Positions 43,160 to 51,960 of a stretch of 64,000 nucleotides of DNA are shown one piece after another. The notes under the pieces are model-generated. The model worked only from the letters and a program-made list of their open reading frames with translations. It did not search any database and was not told the DNA's origin. The number at the start of each line of letters is the position of its first letter. Position 1 is the first letter of the stretch. Source of the stretch: Pontixanthobacter aquaemixtae (lineage in GTDB: Bacteria; Pseudomonadota; Alphaproteobacteria; Sphingomonadales; Sphingomonadaceae); the NCBI RefSeq assembly GCF_009827395.1, contig NZ_WTYX01000001.1, positions 398,001 through 462,000 on the forward strand, given 5' to 3'. Made by a program: the position numbers and the translations under genes.

Positions 43160-44749
43160 ACGACCCCGCTTTTCTTCCCGCTTTCCGGCCTGGGTATCGA
43201 TACCAAGGCAACCATCCACCCCAATCTCGGTACCAAGGATCTGGTCGAGCACGCTCTGGCAAATGGCGAAGGCCGCCTGGCAAAGCACGGACCGCTGGTG
43301 GTTGAAACGGGCGCGCATACCGGCCGTTCTGCCAATGACAAGTTCATCGTGCGTGACGAGACGACTGAAGACACCGTTTGGTGGGGCAAAGTCAACGCAT
43401 CGATGACGCCAGAGCATTTCGCCAATCTGAAGGAAGATTTCTTCGCGGCGGTTGGCGCGAAAGACACGCTCTATGTCGCCGATCTGTTTGGTGGCTCGCA
43501 GCCGGAACACCGCGTCAATGTGCGCGTGATCAACGAACTGGCGTGGCATAATCTGTTCATCCGCACTCTGCTGGTGCGCCCGACGGTTGATGACCTGTCC
43601 GATTTCACCCCTGAATATACGATCATCGATCTGCCCAGCTTCCGCGCCGATCCGGAACGCCACGGGACCCGCAGCGAAACGGTTGTTGCGGTGAACCTGA
43701 CCGAGAAGCTGATTCTGATCGGCGGCACCAAATATGCCGGTGAGATGAAGAAAAGCGTGTTCGGCATTCTCAATTACCTGCTGCCGACCAAAGGCGTGAT
43801 GCCGATGCATTGCAGCGCGAATATCGGCCCTGATGGCAAGACCGCGGTGTTCTTCGGCCTGTCAGGCACCGGCAAAACCACGCTTTCTGCCGATGCCAGC
43901 CGCACGCTGATCGGCGATGACGAACATGGCTGGTCGGACACCGCAGTCTTCAATTTCGAAGGCGGCTGTTACGCCAAGATGATCCGCCTCGATCCCGAAG
44001 CGGAACCGGAAATTTTTGCCACCACCCGCATGGAAGGCACCGTGCTGGAAAATGTGGTGATGGATGATGATGGCGAGATCGATCTCAATGATAACAGCCT
44101 CGCGGAAAATACCCGCGGTGCCTATCCGATCGAATCTATCCCCAATACCAGCGCCGACAATCTTGGCCCGGTACCCAGCAATGTCATCATGCTGACCGCC
44201 GATGCGTTTGGCGTTCTCCCTCCGATTTCGCGGATGACGCCCGATCAGGCGATGTATCACTTCCTGTCCGGCTACACCGCGAAAGTCGCGGGCACCGAAA
44301 TCGGTGTGACAGAGCCAGAGGCGACTTTCAGCACATGCTTCGGCGCGCCATTCATGCCGCGCCATCCAAGCGTTTACGGTAATCTGCTGAAAGACCGTAT
44401 CGCCAAAGGCGGGGTGACCTGCTGGCTGGTCAATACCGGCTGGACCGGCGGCAAATATGGCGTTGGCAACCGGATGCCGATCAAGGCCACCCGCGCGCTG
44501 CTGAACGCTGCGCTTGATGGTTCGCTCAACAATGCGGAATTCCGCAAAGACCCCAATTTCGGTCTCGAAGTTCCGGTTGCGGTTGATGGCGTTGACAGCG
44601 CCATTCTCGACCCGCGTTCGACCTGGGCGGATGCAGAGGAATATGATCGCACAGCGCAGAAACTTGTGAAGCTGTTCGTCGATAATTTCGCGGAATTTGA
44701 AGCACATGTTGATGATGGCGTGAAGCAGGCTGCACCAACCGCGGCCTAA
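43157..44749 (+). CDS. pckA: Phosphoenolpyruvate carboxykinase (ATP)
   Basis: A 530-residue ATP-type PEPCK that makes PEP from oxaloacetate, the entry to gluconeogenesis. Motifs: [14 protein letters not shown] (substrate loop), [20 protein letters not shown], the kinase-1 loop [55 protein letters not shown] and [16 protein letters not shown]. Start is GTG with AAGGAG six bases upstream. Divergent from chvI-chvG; the gene pair is conserved in alphaproteobacteria. A strong terminator follows. Confidence 0.96.
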   Translation: MTTPLFFPLSGLGIDTKATIHPNLGTKDLVEHALANGEGRLAKHGPLVVETGAHTGRSANDKFIVRDETTEDTVWWGKVNASMTPEHFANLKEDFFAAVGAKDTLYVADLFGGSQPEHRVNVRVINELAWHNLFIRTLLVRPTVDDLSDFTPEYTIIDLPSFRADPERHGTRSETVVAVNLTEKLILIGGTKYAGEMKKSVFGILNYLLPTKGVMPMHCSANIGPDGKTAVFFGLSGTGKTTLSADASRTLIGDDEHGWSDTAVFNFEGGCYAKMIRLDPEAEPEIFATTRMEGTVLENVVMDDDGEIDLNDNSLAENTRGAYPIESIPNTSADNLGPVPSNVIMLTADAFGVLPPISRMTPDQAMYHFLSGYTAKVAGTEIGVTEPEATFSTCFGAPFMPRHPSVYGNLLKDRIAKGGVTCWLVNTGWTGGKYGVGNRMPIKATRALLNAALDGSLNNAEFRKDPNFGLEVPVAVDGVDSAILDPRSTWADAEEYDRTAQKLVKLFVDNFAEFEAHVDDGVKQAAPTAA

Positions 44750-44794
44750 TCCGAATTCACCCCGATCACCCTTACAATTGTTTACATGATCGAA

Positions 44795-44827
44795 GGCCCT
44801 CTTTCCGGAACGGGAAGGGGGCTTTTT
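44795..44827 (+). terminator. Rho-independent terminator of pckA
   Basis: GCCCTCTTTCC / GGGAAGGGGGC forms a stem of about ten pairs with a GGAAC loop (44795-44821), followed directly by TTTTT at 44823-44827. Located 45 bases after the pckA stop. Confidence 0.85.
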
Positions 44828-44877
44828 CGTTTAAGGAATGACGTGCACAATGGTGCGAATCATACAGGAGAAACGAG

Positions 44878-45198
44878 ATGGGACTATTCGACAGCATTTT
44901 GAGCCAGGTGACTGACAATCCGACCGTGAAAAACATGGCGGAGAAGCTGGGAATCGATCCGGAAGATGCGGCAAAGGCTGTCGCGGCCTTGGGCGAAGCG
45001 CATGGCGAAGAAGGCGATACGGTGGAAGGCGCCGCTGCCAAAACCGGCATGAGCGCAGACATCCTCAGCCAGATCAAAGACCAGATTGGCGGCGAAGGTT
45101 CGCTCAGCAAATTTGCCTCGATGATCGACAAGGATGGTGACGGCAATCCGCTCAACGATCTGGCGGGCATGGCGTCGGGCCTGTTCGGCAAGAAGTAA
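44878..45198 (+). CDS. Small conserved protein with EF-hand-like loop
   Basis: A 106-residue protein starting MGLFDSILSQVTDNPTVKNM. It is helical, acidic, and ends with MIDKDGDGNPLNDLAGMASGLFGKK; DKDGDGNPLND resembles the twelve-residue EF-hand calcium loop, as seen in YidB/DUF937-related proteins. AGGAGAAACGAG upstream is the ribosome site. It shares design (short helical N-region, Gly-rich C-end) with the next gene and is probably co-expressed, 50 bases apart. Function unknown. Confidence 0.75.
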   Translation: MGLFDSILSQVTDNPTVKNMAEKLGIDPEDAAKAVAALGEAHGEEGDTVEGAAAKTGMSADILSQIKDQIGGEGSLSKFASMIDKDGDGNPLNDLAGMASGLFGKK

Positions 45199-45248
45199 GC
45201 GCTGCGCACTTCACCGCGTAATCCAATCACAGCAATCAGGAGAAGACT

Positions 45249-45749
45249 ATGAGCCTCGCACAAATGCTGCAGCAAAGCGGCGTGATCGAAAGCATGGCCG
45301 GGGAATTGGGCATCGACCCGCAAATGGCCAAAGCTGGCGCCGGGGCTTTGCTGCCCGCAATTGTCGCCGGAATGGGTAGCAGCGCGTCGGGTGCCGGTGG
45401 CGGCGGTGCAGGCGGGCTTGGCGGCCTGGCCGGTGCGATCTTGGGCGGCGGCGGTGGCGGCATGCTCGATGCCGTGCTCGGCCAGACACCAACGCCTACG
45501 CAGCAGGGCAACGATATTCTCGGCACGATCTTTGGCAGCAAAGACGTTAGCCGCGGCGTTGCCGGTGAAGTTGCCGCGATTACCGGCATTGACGAAGGCA
45601 CGCTGAAAAAGATGCTCCCGATCCTCGCAATGGCGGTTGCCGGTTACATGGCGAAGAAAGCCGGCGATGGCGGTGCTGGAAGCGGCGCGGGCGGCGGCGC
45701 TTTGGGCGGAATTCTCGGCTCTATCGTGACGGGCATGATGACCCGATAG
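45249..45749 (+). CDS. DUF937-family protein, Gly/Ala-rich
   Basis: A 166-residue protein: MSLAQMLQQSGVIESMAGEL then a pattern of short helices alternating with glycine tracts (GSSASGAGGGGAGGLGG), IDEGTLKKMLPILAMAVAGYMAKKAGD matching DUF937, and a Gly-rich end. The family has no known reaction. AGGAGAAGACT upstream is a strong ribosome site. Downstream of the EF-hand-like small protein and followed by a hairpin terminator. Confidence 0.82.
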   Translation: MSLAQMLQQSGVIESMAGELGIDPQMAKAGAGALLPAIVAGMGSSASGAGGGGAGGLGGLAGAILGGGGGGMLDAVLGQTPTPTQQGNDILGTIFGSKDVSRGVAGEVAAITGIDEGTLKKMLPILAMAVAGYMAKKAGDGGAGSGAGGGALGGILGSIVTGMMTR

Positions 45750-45767
45750 GCTGGTTGCAGATGCAAT

Positions 45768-45803
45768 GAAGCGGCGGTCCGGAGCAGTCCGGGCCGCCGC
45801 TTT
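45768..45803 (+). terminator. Hairpin after DUF937 gene
   Basis: AGCGGCGGTCCGGA / TCCGGGCCGCCGCT forms a stem of about 13 pairs with one mismatch and a GCAG loop, followed by TTGCGTTT. Starts 19 bases after the DUF937 stop; the T run is short. Confidence 0.7.
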
Positions 45804-45829
45804 GCGTTTGTGGCTGGAATGTCCAGGCC

Positions 45830-45859
45830 CTATTCAAGCACTATTCAAGCACTATTCAC
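45830..45859. repeat. Tandem repeat of 11 bp
   Basis: CTATTCAAGCA occurs at 45830-45840 and 45841-45851 followed by a partial third copy CTATTCAC (45852-45859). It lies between the terminator of the previous gene and the ribosome site of the next; the phasing equals roughly one helical turn per unit. Confidence 0.75.
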
Positions 45860-45935
45860 AGACGGTTCACGGGTCTCTACCAAGACAGGCGAGCACATTT
45901 CCGCTCGCAAAAGAGCAGCCGATAGGGGGAATATT

Positions 45936-46634
45936 ATGTCACTCAACACCGCGTTTCGAAGCGCACTCTTGGGGGCGGCCTTTGCTTTGCCCGCTGCGGC
46001 TTCCGCGCAATCGGCCAGCTTGCCGACACCCGATCCGGCAGCCTTTGAAGTGACCCAGACCGATGGCGATCGCGTTGTCGCGCACAAGCAGAGCGGCGGT
46101 ATCTGCCCGATGGAACTGGGCGGCCTGCCCTTGGCGAAAACGCACAATCTGCGCCCCAGCGACGGGACAAATGTCGCCTGCCAATATGATTTGCAGCAGG
46201 AAGACGGGCTGAGCCGCGTCACGGGCTATATCTACACCTATCGCGGTGCCGAAGCGGAGAGTGAGTATCAAGCCGCGAAAGGCGCAATCCGCCAGGTGTC
46301 CGAACGCAGCGCAATTGCAATCACCGAAAAGCCGGAATGGGGCCAGACATGCAATGGCGCGATTTCTTTGGCGCTGGTGGCGGCTGCGGTGAACGATGAT
46401 CCTGACCAGCCGCACACGGTCAACCAATGGGCGACCATATATCACTATGACATTCCGGCGATGAACGGTGATCCGGCGCGGTCCGAAACGTCACTGCTGT
46501 CGGTTTACGAAGCGGGCGATTGGATGGTCAAAACCCGGATCAATATTCCCGGCAACAGCGAAGACGATGCGAAGAAAGTCTGCGATCTGGCGCTAAGCTG
46601 GATACAAACGCAGGCCGATGCAATCGGCGATTAA
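45936..46634 (+). CDS. Secreted protein of unknown function
   Basis: A 232-residue protein with a clear signal peptide (ALLGAAFALPAAASAQ, cleavage near 24). The mature protein has four cysteines (GGICPMELGGL, VACQYDLQQE, TCNGAISLAL, KVCDLALSW), spaced as possible two disulfides, and a beta-rich centre (RVTGYIYTYRGAEAESEY). No family recognised. Start ATG 45936 follows GGGGGA; the upstream frame back to 45810 includes the tandem repeat and is not signal-like. Convergent with the HExxH/TPR gene. Confidence 0.72.
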   Translation: MSLNTAFRSALLGAAFALPAAASAQSASLPTPDPAAFEVTQTDGDRVVAHKQSGGICPMELGGLPLAKTHNLRPSDGTNVACQYDLQQEDGLSRVTGYIYTYRGAEAESEYQAAKGAIRQVSERSAIAITEKPEWGQTCNGAISLALVAAAVNDDPDQPHTVNQWATIYHYDIPAMNGDPARSETSLLSVYEAGDWMVKTRINIPGNSEDDAKKVCDLALSWIQTQADAIGD

Positions 46635-46666
46635 CCCGCCGCGGACTGGAAGAGCGGGGTGGAGTG

Positions 46667-48328
46667 TTAACCGAAGCGCGCCAGCAGCAATCTGGTTTCA
46701 GATTCGGCATCGGCGTCTTTGCCATCGGGCGCGTGGTCACTTTCCGGCGTTTCATCCTCTGAAGTGTCGTCATCGGCTGAATCGCCCGTCTGATCGCCGG
46801 TTTGATCGTCTTCTGTGTCCAGCGTTTGCGCGACATAGAAGGGCTTGCCTTCCTCAGCATCTGCCATCGCGGTCAGCAAAACCTTGGCCGCTCGCGAACG
46901 CGATCCGCCATGGGGATCGTTGGCAATCGGAGTCAGGCTCTGCCGGGCAATGGCAATTTTGCCTTCGCCAGCCTGCATCATCGCCACATTGAACCACCGC
47001 GATTGATCGAACGGGGCCAGCACCGCAGCTCTTTCAAGCGCGAACTTGGCTTGTTCGTTGGGTTCTTCGCCGCGCTGGACGTAGCTCCTGTAAAAATGGA
47101 TCAGCGGGATCGGATGGTCGTTCTCGATCTTGTTCAGCGCCAGAAACGGAACCATCGCGGCCTTATAGGCTGCTTCCTGATCGTCGGCATCTTCCGCGCG
47201 GCGGAACAGCGCATAGCCGTGCTGGACATAGGCATTTGCCCTGTTCGGATCGCGCGCAATCGCAGCTGTCGCAGCGGCAATCGCTTTCTCGTCATTTCCG
47301 GCATCATATTCCGCTTCGGCAAGCGCTGTCAGGACGCCCGGATCATCGGGAAATTCTTCCGCGATTTTGCGCGCATCCACAACCACTTCGGCTGCGGTTT
47401 CGGCATCCACGCCGCGCTGCGACCGCATGCGCACCGGTATCATTTCCGCTTCCCCTTCGGAAAGCCGGGTGACGGTGACTTCGCCGTAAGAGAGCAACTC
47501 TCTTTCGATCTTGTAATTGAGCATCCGCCGCTGCCGCAGATAGCGATCAAGATCCTTTTCCAACTGGTCTAGATCGCCAAACACTTCCCGCGCTGCGTCG
47601 ATAGAGGCTGCCCCGCCTGCGACTTTTTGCCAGTAGGCAGGAAGCTGCCCTTTGCGTTCCCCGTCAAAATTCAGGAAGTGATAAAGCAGCCAGCTGCGCC
47701 CATAGAACGCATCGTAACGCTTGCCGCGTTCCTGATTGTAAAGCTCCTGATCGAGCAGATGGTAGATCGATACCTCGTCGGCATAGGCAAGTTCATTTGC
47801 GCGGTGCTGCGCCGGGCGTCCGATCTGGACGCTGCCATCGCGATTGAAGGATGCTGCGGCAAAAAATTCAGCCGCGCCTTCGCTCATCCAGCGCGGCATC
47901 GCAAAGCGCGAGGTAGATATAAGGAAATGGTGCGCATATTCGTGCAGCAGAATGACCGTCGAAAAATCGGGGTATCCGTTCTTCAGGCGGATGTCCTGAA
48001 CGAAGGCCTTCGATCCGCCTGCGCGGGGGACATAGAAACCGGCGAGTGACCGGCTGTCCGTTCCCGCCAGCCGGCGAATATCTCTCTGGCTGCCAACCGC
48101 AAAAATGGTCACCCGGTTAGACGGGCTGGGCTTGTCGACCTTGCGTCCGGTAACCAGTTCCATCGACGCGTGATATTGCTCCAGCATTTCTGCGAAGCGG
48201 CGCACATCCTCTTCGCTGTCATCCGCGTAAATGACAAAATGGTCGCTTTCGGCCTTGTGCCATTTGGCATGGGCAACGCCTTGCATCGCGAAAAACAGCC
48301 CGATCAAAATCGCGAAAATACGTATCAT
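46667..48328 (-). CDS. Secreted HExxH metallopeptidase-like protein with TPR-type repeats
   Basis: A 553-residue protein: signal peptide 1-22 (FAILIGLFFAMQGVAHAK), an N-terminal domain with ESDHFVIYADDSEEDVRRFAEML, then VILLHEYAHHFLISTSRFAMPRWMSEGAAEFFA, a gluzincin-like HExxH...E site (DUF1570-type), followed from ~290 by TPR-like helices (LTALAEAEYDAGNDEKAIAAATAAI, ANAYVQHGYALFRRAED). The last ~50 residues are very acidic (TEDDQTGDQTGDSADDDTSEDE). A zinc protease or a binding protein derived from one; substrate unknown. Next to the DUF885 gene on the same strand, 42 bases apart. Confidence 0.82.
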   Translation of the reverse strand: MIRIFAILIGLFFAMQGVAHAKWHKAESDHFVIYADDSEEDVRRFAEMLEQYHASMELVTGRKVDKPSPSNRVTIFAVGSQRDIRRLAGTDSRSLAGFYVPRAGGSKAFVQDIRLKNGYPDFSTVILLHEYAHHFLISTSRFAMPRWMSEGAAEFFAAASFNRDGSVQIGRPAQHRANELAYADEVSIYHLLDQELYNQERGKRYDAFYGRSWLLYHFLNFDGERKGQLPAYWQKVAGGAASIDAAREVFGDLDQLEKDLDRYLRQRRMLNYKIERELLSYGEVTVTRLSEGEAEMIPVRMRSQRGVDAETAAEVVVDARKIAEEFPDDPGVLTALAEAEYDAGNDEKAIAAATAAIARDPNRANAYVQHGYALFRRAEDADDQEAAYKAAMVPFLALNKIENDHPIPLIHFYRSYVQRGEEPNEQAKFALERAAVLAPFDQSRWFNVAMMQAGEGKIAIARQSLTPIANDPHGGSRSRAAKVLLTAMADAEEGKPFYVAQTLDTEDDQTGDQTGDSADDDTSEDETPESDHAPDGKDADAESETRLLLARFG

Positions 48329-48370
48329 TCTGTCCCGCCCTTCAAGCCGTGTCCAAACCGCCCAACAACG

Positions 48371-50227
48371 CTATCCCGCTGCCCCTTCGATATACCGTTC
48401 GACATTCTTGCCCAGCACATCGAGCGGGGCATTGCCGCCCAGGATCACTGCATCATTGAACGCTTTGAAATCATAAGCGCTGCCGAGCTTTTCTTCGGCC
48501 ATGGTCCGCTGGCGGACGATTTCGCTGTGGCCGACTTTGTACCCGCAGGCCTGGCCGGGCCAGCTGCAATAACGGTCCACTTCGCTTTCAACCTCGGCGC
48601 GTTTGCTGCCGTTGCGTTCGACGAAGAAATTGACCGCCTGATCGCGGCTCCAGCGTTTGTGGTGGAGGCCGGTGTCGACCACCATCCGGCAGGCGCGGAA
48701 GGCGAGGCTTTGTAGATAGCCGAGACGGCCGACGGCGAAATCATCATAAGCGCCCAGCTCGTCCGCGATCTGCTCTCCATACAGCGCCCAGCCTTCGGAA
48801 AAGGCGTTGAAGGCAAGGATGCTGCGGATCAGCGGCAAGCGGTTGGAATATTCGCCTTCCCACACATGGCCGGGGATGGTTTCGTGGTATGTCAGATCGG
48901 CCAGATCATATTTGCGGTGCAGATCGGTGCTGCGCAGATTGATCCACATCCGCCCCGGAATCTTGCCGTCCTTGCTGCCCGCGCCGCCATAAGCGCCCGG
49001 CGCGCCCATTTCTTCGGCCGGCGGGATCCGTTTCACTTCCATTTTGGGATCGACCAGCGTGTTGAACGCGCGCGGCATTTGCGCCTTGATCCAGTCGACG
49101 CGCTCATTGATGAATTCCATGATTTGCGCGCGGCCCGGATCGCCTTGGGCAAATTGATAGCGCGGATCGCTACCCAATTGCTGCATCCGTTCGCCGACAG
49201 AGCCGCTGGTATAGCCGATATCGCGCAAGATCGGGTCCATCCGCGCGTGAAGCGATTCGAGCTCTTCCAATCCTTGCTCGTGCACTTCGTCGGGGGTCAG
49301 CGGGGTGGTGGTGCTGGCGCGCAGCGCCCAGGCATACCATTCATCACCATGCGGGCGCGCCCACATGCCCGGATCGCCGGTGGCCAATCCGCGCTGGGTC
49401 TTGAGCTCTTCCAGTTGCAACGTCAGCGAATCGGCCACGCTCGCGGTCACGATCATGCCCGCTTCGCTTCGCCACTTGCCGCCGCCGCCCAGCTCGTCAT
49501 CCTTTGCCGCCAGTTTGGGGGCCAGGGCGTCTCCGCTGCGCGCGCCTTCGACGGCCATTTCCATCTGGGCAATGGCCTTGTCGAGCAGGAAGTCGGGCGG
49601 GACCACACCCATTTCGCGGGCCGCCTTCATCCGTTCGAATTCACCGTTCAATACGCGCGGCAACTGGCGCAAACGGCTGAGATAGGCGTCGGCATCCCCG
49701 GCATTTTCCAGCGGCTGGGTGGATTCGAGGAAGCGCGGCATGTCGATATAGGTCCCGACATTCTGGATCACGACATAGGGCGCATTGCGCCAGCTGCCGA
49801 CCGCGACATCGCCATAGGGCAGGGCAAACCCGTCCAGCGCATTGGCATAGGCGCTTTCGACCACTTCAAAATTGGTGCGTGTGTCTGAATCGAAACCGGA
49901 AGTGTCGATCCCGCGGATGCGTTCCAGATCTTCGCGCAGCGTTTGCGCGTAAGCATCCTGTCCTTCTTGCGACTGGTCCTCCAGCTTGCCGCGCAATTCG
50001 GCATAGTCGCCAATATCCACGCCAAGCCCCGTTGCCCGTTCGGGCTCATGCGCGAGCAACCGGTACGCGATCGCGTCCAGTTCTTCTTCGGGTGTGCCGG
50101 TCAACCGGGTTTGCGAAGGCTTGCAGCCAGGCAGCAGAGCCAAAGAAACACCCGCCCCAATCCCGGCAAGGGCTTGGCGGCGGGTGATGGAAATCGCGTT
50201 TGGCGATAGAGTGTCGGGATTTTTCAT
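48371..50227 (-). CDS. DUF885 family protein, exported lipoprotein
   Basis: A 618-residue protein. The N-terminus has a twin-arginine-like RRQALAGIGAG followed by a lipobox LALLPGC (Cys35), so it should be exported folded and lipid anchored. The DUF885 domain shows YHETIPGHVWEGEYSNRLP and NAFSEGWALYGEQIADELGAYD, an HExxGH/E zinc-peptidase-like arrangement. Members have been proposed as carboxy- or oligopeptidases. Upstream of the HExxH/TPR gene, so two likely metallopeptidases are co-directional. Confidence 0.85.
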   Translation of the reverse strand: MKNPDTLSPNAISITRRQALAGIGAGVSLALLPGCKPSQTRLTGTPEEELDAIAYRLLAHEPERATGLGVDIGDYAELRGKLEDQSQEGQDAYAQTLREDLERIRGIDTSGFDSDTRTNFEVVESAYANALDGFALPYGDVAVGSWRNAPYVVIQNVGTYIDMPRFLESTQPLENAGDADAYLSRLRQLPRVLNGEFERMKAAREMGVVPPDFLLDKAIAQMEMAVEGARSGDALAPKLAAKDDELGGGGKWRSEAGMIVTASVADSLTLQLEELKTQRGLATGDPGMWARPHGDEWYAWALRASTTTPLTPDEVHEQGLEELESLHARMDPILRDIGYTSGSVGERMQQLGSDPRYQFAQGDPGRAQIMEFINERVDWIKAQMPRAFNTLVDPKMEVKRIPPAEEMGAPGAYGGAGSKDGKIPGRMWINLRSTDLHRKYDLADLTYHETIPGHVWEGEYSNRLPLIRSILAFNAFSEGWALYGEQIADELGAYDDFAVGRLGYLQSLAFRACRMVVDTGLHHKRWSRDQAVNFFVERNGSKRAEVESEVDRYCSWPGQACGYKVGHSEIVRQRTMAEEKLGSAYDFKAFNDAVILGGNAPLDVLGKNVERYIEGAAG

Positions 50228-50295
50228 TCCCGATGTCTGGCGCGGCAGCGCGGTTTAGTCAAACGCGCGCGGCCGCTGAAAAGTCAGGCGAATTC

Positions 50296-50670
50296 TCAGT
50301 CGAGAAATTCGGCCGGAACCTTGCCGCCATTCTTGGCGAGTTCCTGCATCGTTTTCTTGTGCAGCCAGATGTTTTCTTCTGCGGTGCCCGAATAATCGGT
50401 GTCACCCAATTCACCGGCCAGTTCCTTGCGGTTGGCGAAACTGGGATCGACGCCGATCAGTTTCAGCAGATCGACAATCGAACCGCGCCAGTTGAGCTTG
50501 TCCGCGCCCGGCTTGGCATCAAGATTGGCGGCCACGTCCACTTCGGAAACCGCCGCTGGCGCTGCTGGCTTGGAAGCCGCAACCGCTGCCGCTGCTGCCG
50601 ATTTCGCTGCTTCGTTGGTTTCTTTATCGTCCCCGAAAACCGCATTTTTGATCGTGCTGAAAATACCCAT
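50296..50670 (-). CDS. DUF3597 family protein
   Basis: A 124-residue protein: MGIFSTIKNAVFGDDKETNE, an Ala/Pro-rich linker, then the conserved C-terminal part LDAKPGADKLNWRGSIVDLLKLIGVDPSFANRKELAGELG and YSGTAEENIWLHKKTMQEL, diagnostic of DUF3597. Structural information on the family suggests a LysM-like neighbour fold, but no function is established. Start ATG 50670. Stand-alone gene between DUF885 (opposite end) and a divergent small membrane protein. Confidence 0.88.
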   Translation of the reverse strand: MGIFSTIKNAVFGDDKETNEAAKSAAAAAVAASKPAAPAAVSEVDVAANLDAKPGADKLNWRGSIVDLLKLIGVDPSFANRKELAGELGDTDYSGTAEENIWLHKKTMQELAKNGGKVPAEFLD

Positions 50671-50804
50671 AGAATTGATCCCTTTCGTCTGTGGTGAACG
50701 GCCACCATGCCGGTCACCCTACAATTTTACAACGGGATTGGCGAGCGATCGTTCCACCGCAAGCACCGGCTTCACAATTTGTTACAAATGGCTATGTTTC
50801 GCCT

Positions 50805-51020
50805 ATGAATATCGCGCTTTCGATTACCGTTCTGGCGGCCATTGCGCTGCTTCTGGGGGCCTTTGTGCTGTGGCGGCGCGGCGGCCATCAAAAGCAGGCA
50901 TTTCTGATGGTTATCCTGGCGCTGATCGCAATGGCCAATGTCGCGATCTGGACCGTGCCGGATGCCGAGGGGACAGCGCCCCTCGACAAGCTGGAGCAGG
51001 TGGACGATCCGCCTGCCTGA
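50805..51020 (+). CDS. Small two-helix membrane protein
   Basis: A 71-residue protein starting MNIALSITVLAAIALLLGAF with two hydrophobic helices (about 4-21 and 33-49, QAFLMVILALIAMANVAIW) joined by a basic loop (WRRGGHQK), and an acidic tail (LDKLEQVDDPPA). Such proteins are conserved but unnamed in Erythrobacteraceae-like genomes. Start at 50805 is favoured because earlier frame sequence is not hydrophobic. Convergent with tonB. Confidence 0.65.
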   Translation: MNIALSITVLAAIALLLGAFVLWRRGGHQKQAFLMVILALIAMANVAIWTVPDAEGTAPLDKLEQVDDPPA

Positions 51021-51056
51021 TATTCTGGCCCGGTTTTTTGGGCCTGATACCGCGTC

Positions 51057-51773
51057 CTAATCGGGCAATTCCCAACTGATCGCTGTGGTAAAGCTGCCGG
51101 TGACCTTGTTGCCTTGCGAATCGCGGGCTGCTTCGAATTTTGCCCGCCGCGAAACCAGACTGCAGGTTGCGTTGTCCAATTCGCTATGGCCGGTTGATGA
51201 CAGCACCCGGCAATCCTGCACGCGGCCATTGGTGCCGATAGACACGCGGAAACGCGCGATGCCGGTCAACTCGCGGCGGATCCAGCTGGAGCGGTAGTCG
51301 CGGTTGGATACCCAGCTTCCCGGATTGTTGATCGGCTTTGCCGGGATCGGGTCAAAGGCAGGTGGGGTAATCGGGCCGGGCAGCGAGTCGGTGTTGTTGC
51401 CGGCCCCCGTTCCCGGGCCGGGCCCTTCGCCCAGATTGGTGATGATCTCCCCGCCTGCGGGCGGAATTTCGTCGGTCGTGTCGAACGGCGAAGGCGTGTC
51501 GGTAAGTTCGATCACCGGATCATCCAGATATATATCGGGTCTGGTGCGGCTGGGGGGATCGACGGGATCCTTCACATCCGGCTTGGGCGGCGGTGGGGGA
51601 ATATCCGGCGGGTCGGTAAAATCGTGACCGATCAGAATATCCCTAGTGAACTCCGTGATTGCCCCTCCGGCAAAGCCAAACACCAGAACCGATGCCAAGC
51701 CCGCATGGATGAGCGCCACCCCGGCGATTGCGGTTTTGCGATCCTCGGGCCCTCCTACATTTACATAGGCCAT
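51057..51773 (-). CDS. TonB-family energy transducer protein
   Basis: A 238-residue protein: N-terminal membrane helix (IAGVALIHAGLASVLVFGFAGG), a periplasmic Pro-rich spacer (DPPDIPPPPPKPDVKDPVDP) and the C-terminal TonB domain (GIARFRVSIGTNGRVQDCRV ... VTGSFTTAISWELPD). TonB links proton motive force via ExbBD to outer-membrane receptors; no exbBD or receptor gene is next to it. Start ATG 51773 has AGGAG eight bases upstream. Confidence 0.9.
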   Translation of the reverse strand: MAYVNVGGPEDRKTAIAGVALIHAGLASVLVFGFAGGAITEFTRDILIGHDFTDPPDIPPPPPKPDVKDPVDPPSRTRPDIYLDDPVIELTDTPSPFDTTDEIPPAGGEIITNLGEGPGPGTGAGNNTDSLPGPITPPAFDPIPAKPINNPGSWVSNRDYRSSWIRRELTGIARFRVSIGTNGRVQDCRVLSSTGHSELDNATCSLVSRRAKFEAARDSQGNKVTGSFTTAISWELPD

Positions 51774-51960
51774 AAGTTTTTCTCCTCTCCAGAGACCGTA
51801 CTTTGTGACGGCTCATAAATGCTATGTTACAACATTACATTAAAATTGCAAGAAGAGGCGCGAGGTTTCGCGTGGCGTTTTGCCACTGATCGCGGTTCGC
51901 CGCAGGCGAGAACGGGGGAATGAACAGCTAGGGGCCGCTTACTGCGACCCCGCACTGCAT
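51774..51960 (-). promoter_or_regulatory. tonB upstream region with dyad
   Basis: The segment 51815-51855 is AT-rich and contains the dyad ATGTT-AC-AACAT (51824-51835), 51 bases upstream of the tonB start. On the minus strand a TTGCAA...TATGTT-like arrangement is possible as promoter. The dyad may be an operator; it is not a clear Fur box. Confidence 0.4.

Noticed and set aside
45830-45859. CRISPR-like repeat
   Set aside because: Direct tandem units of 11 bp without spacers and no cas genes; not a CRISPR array.
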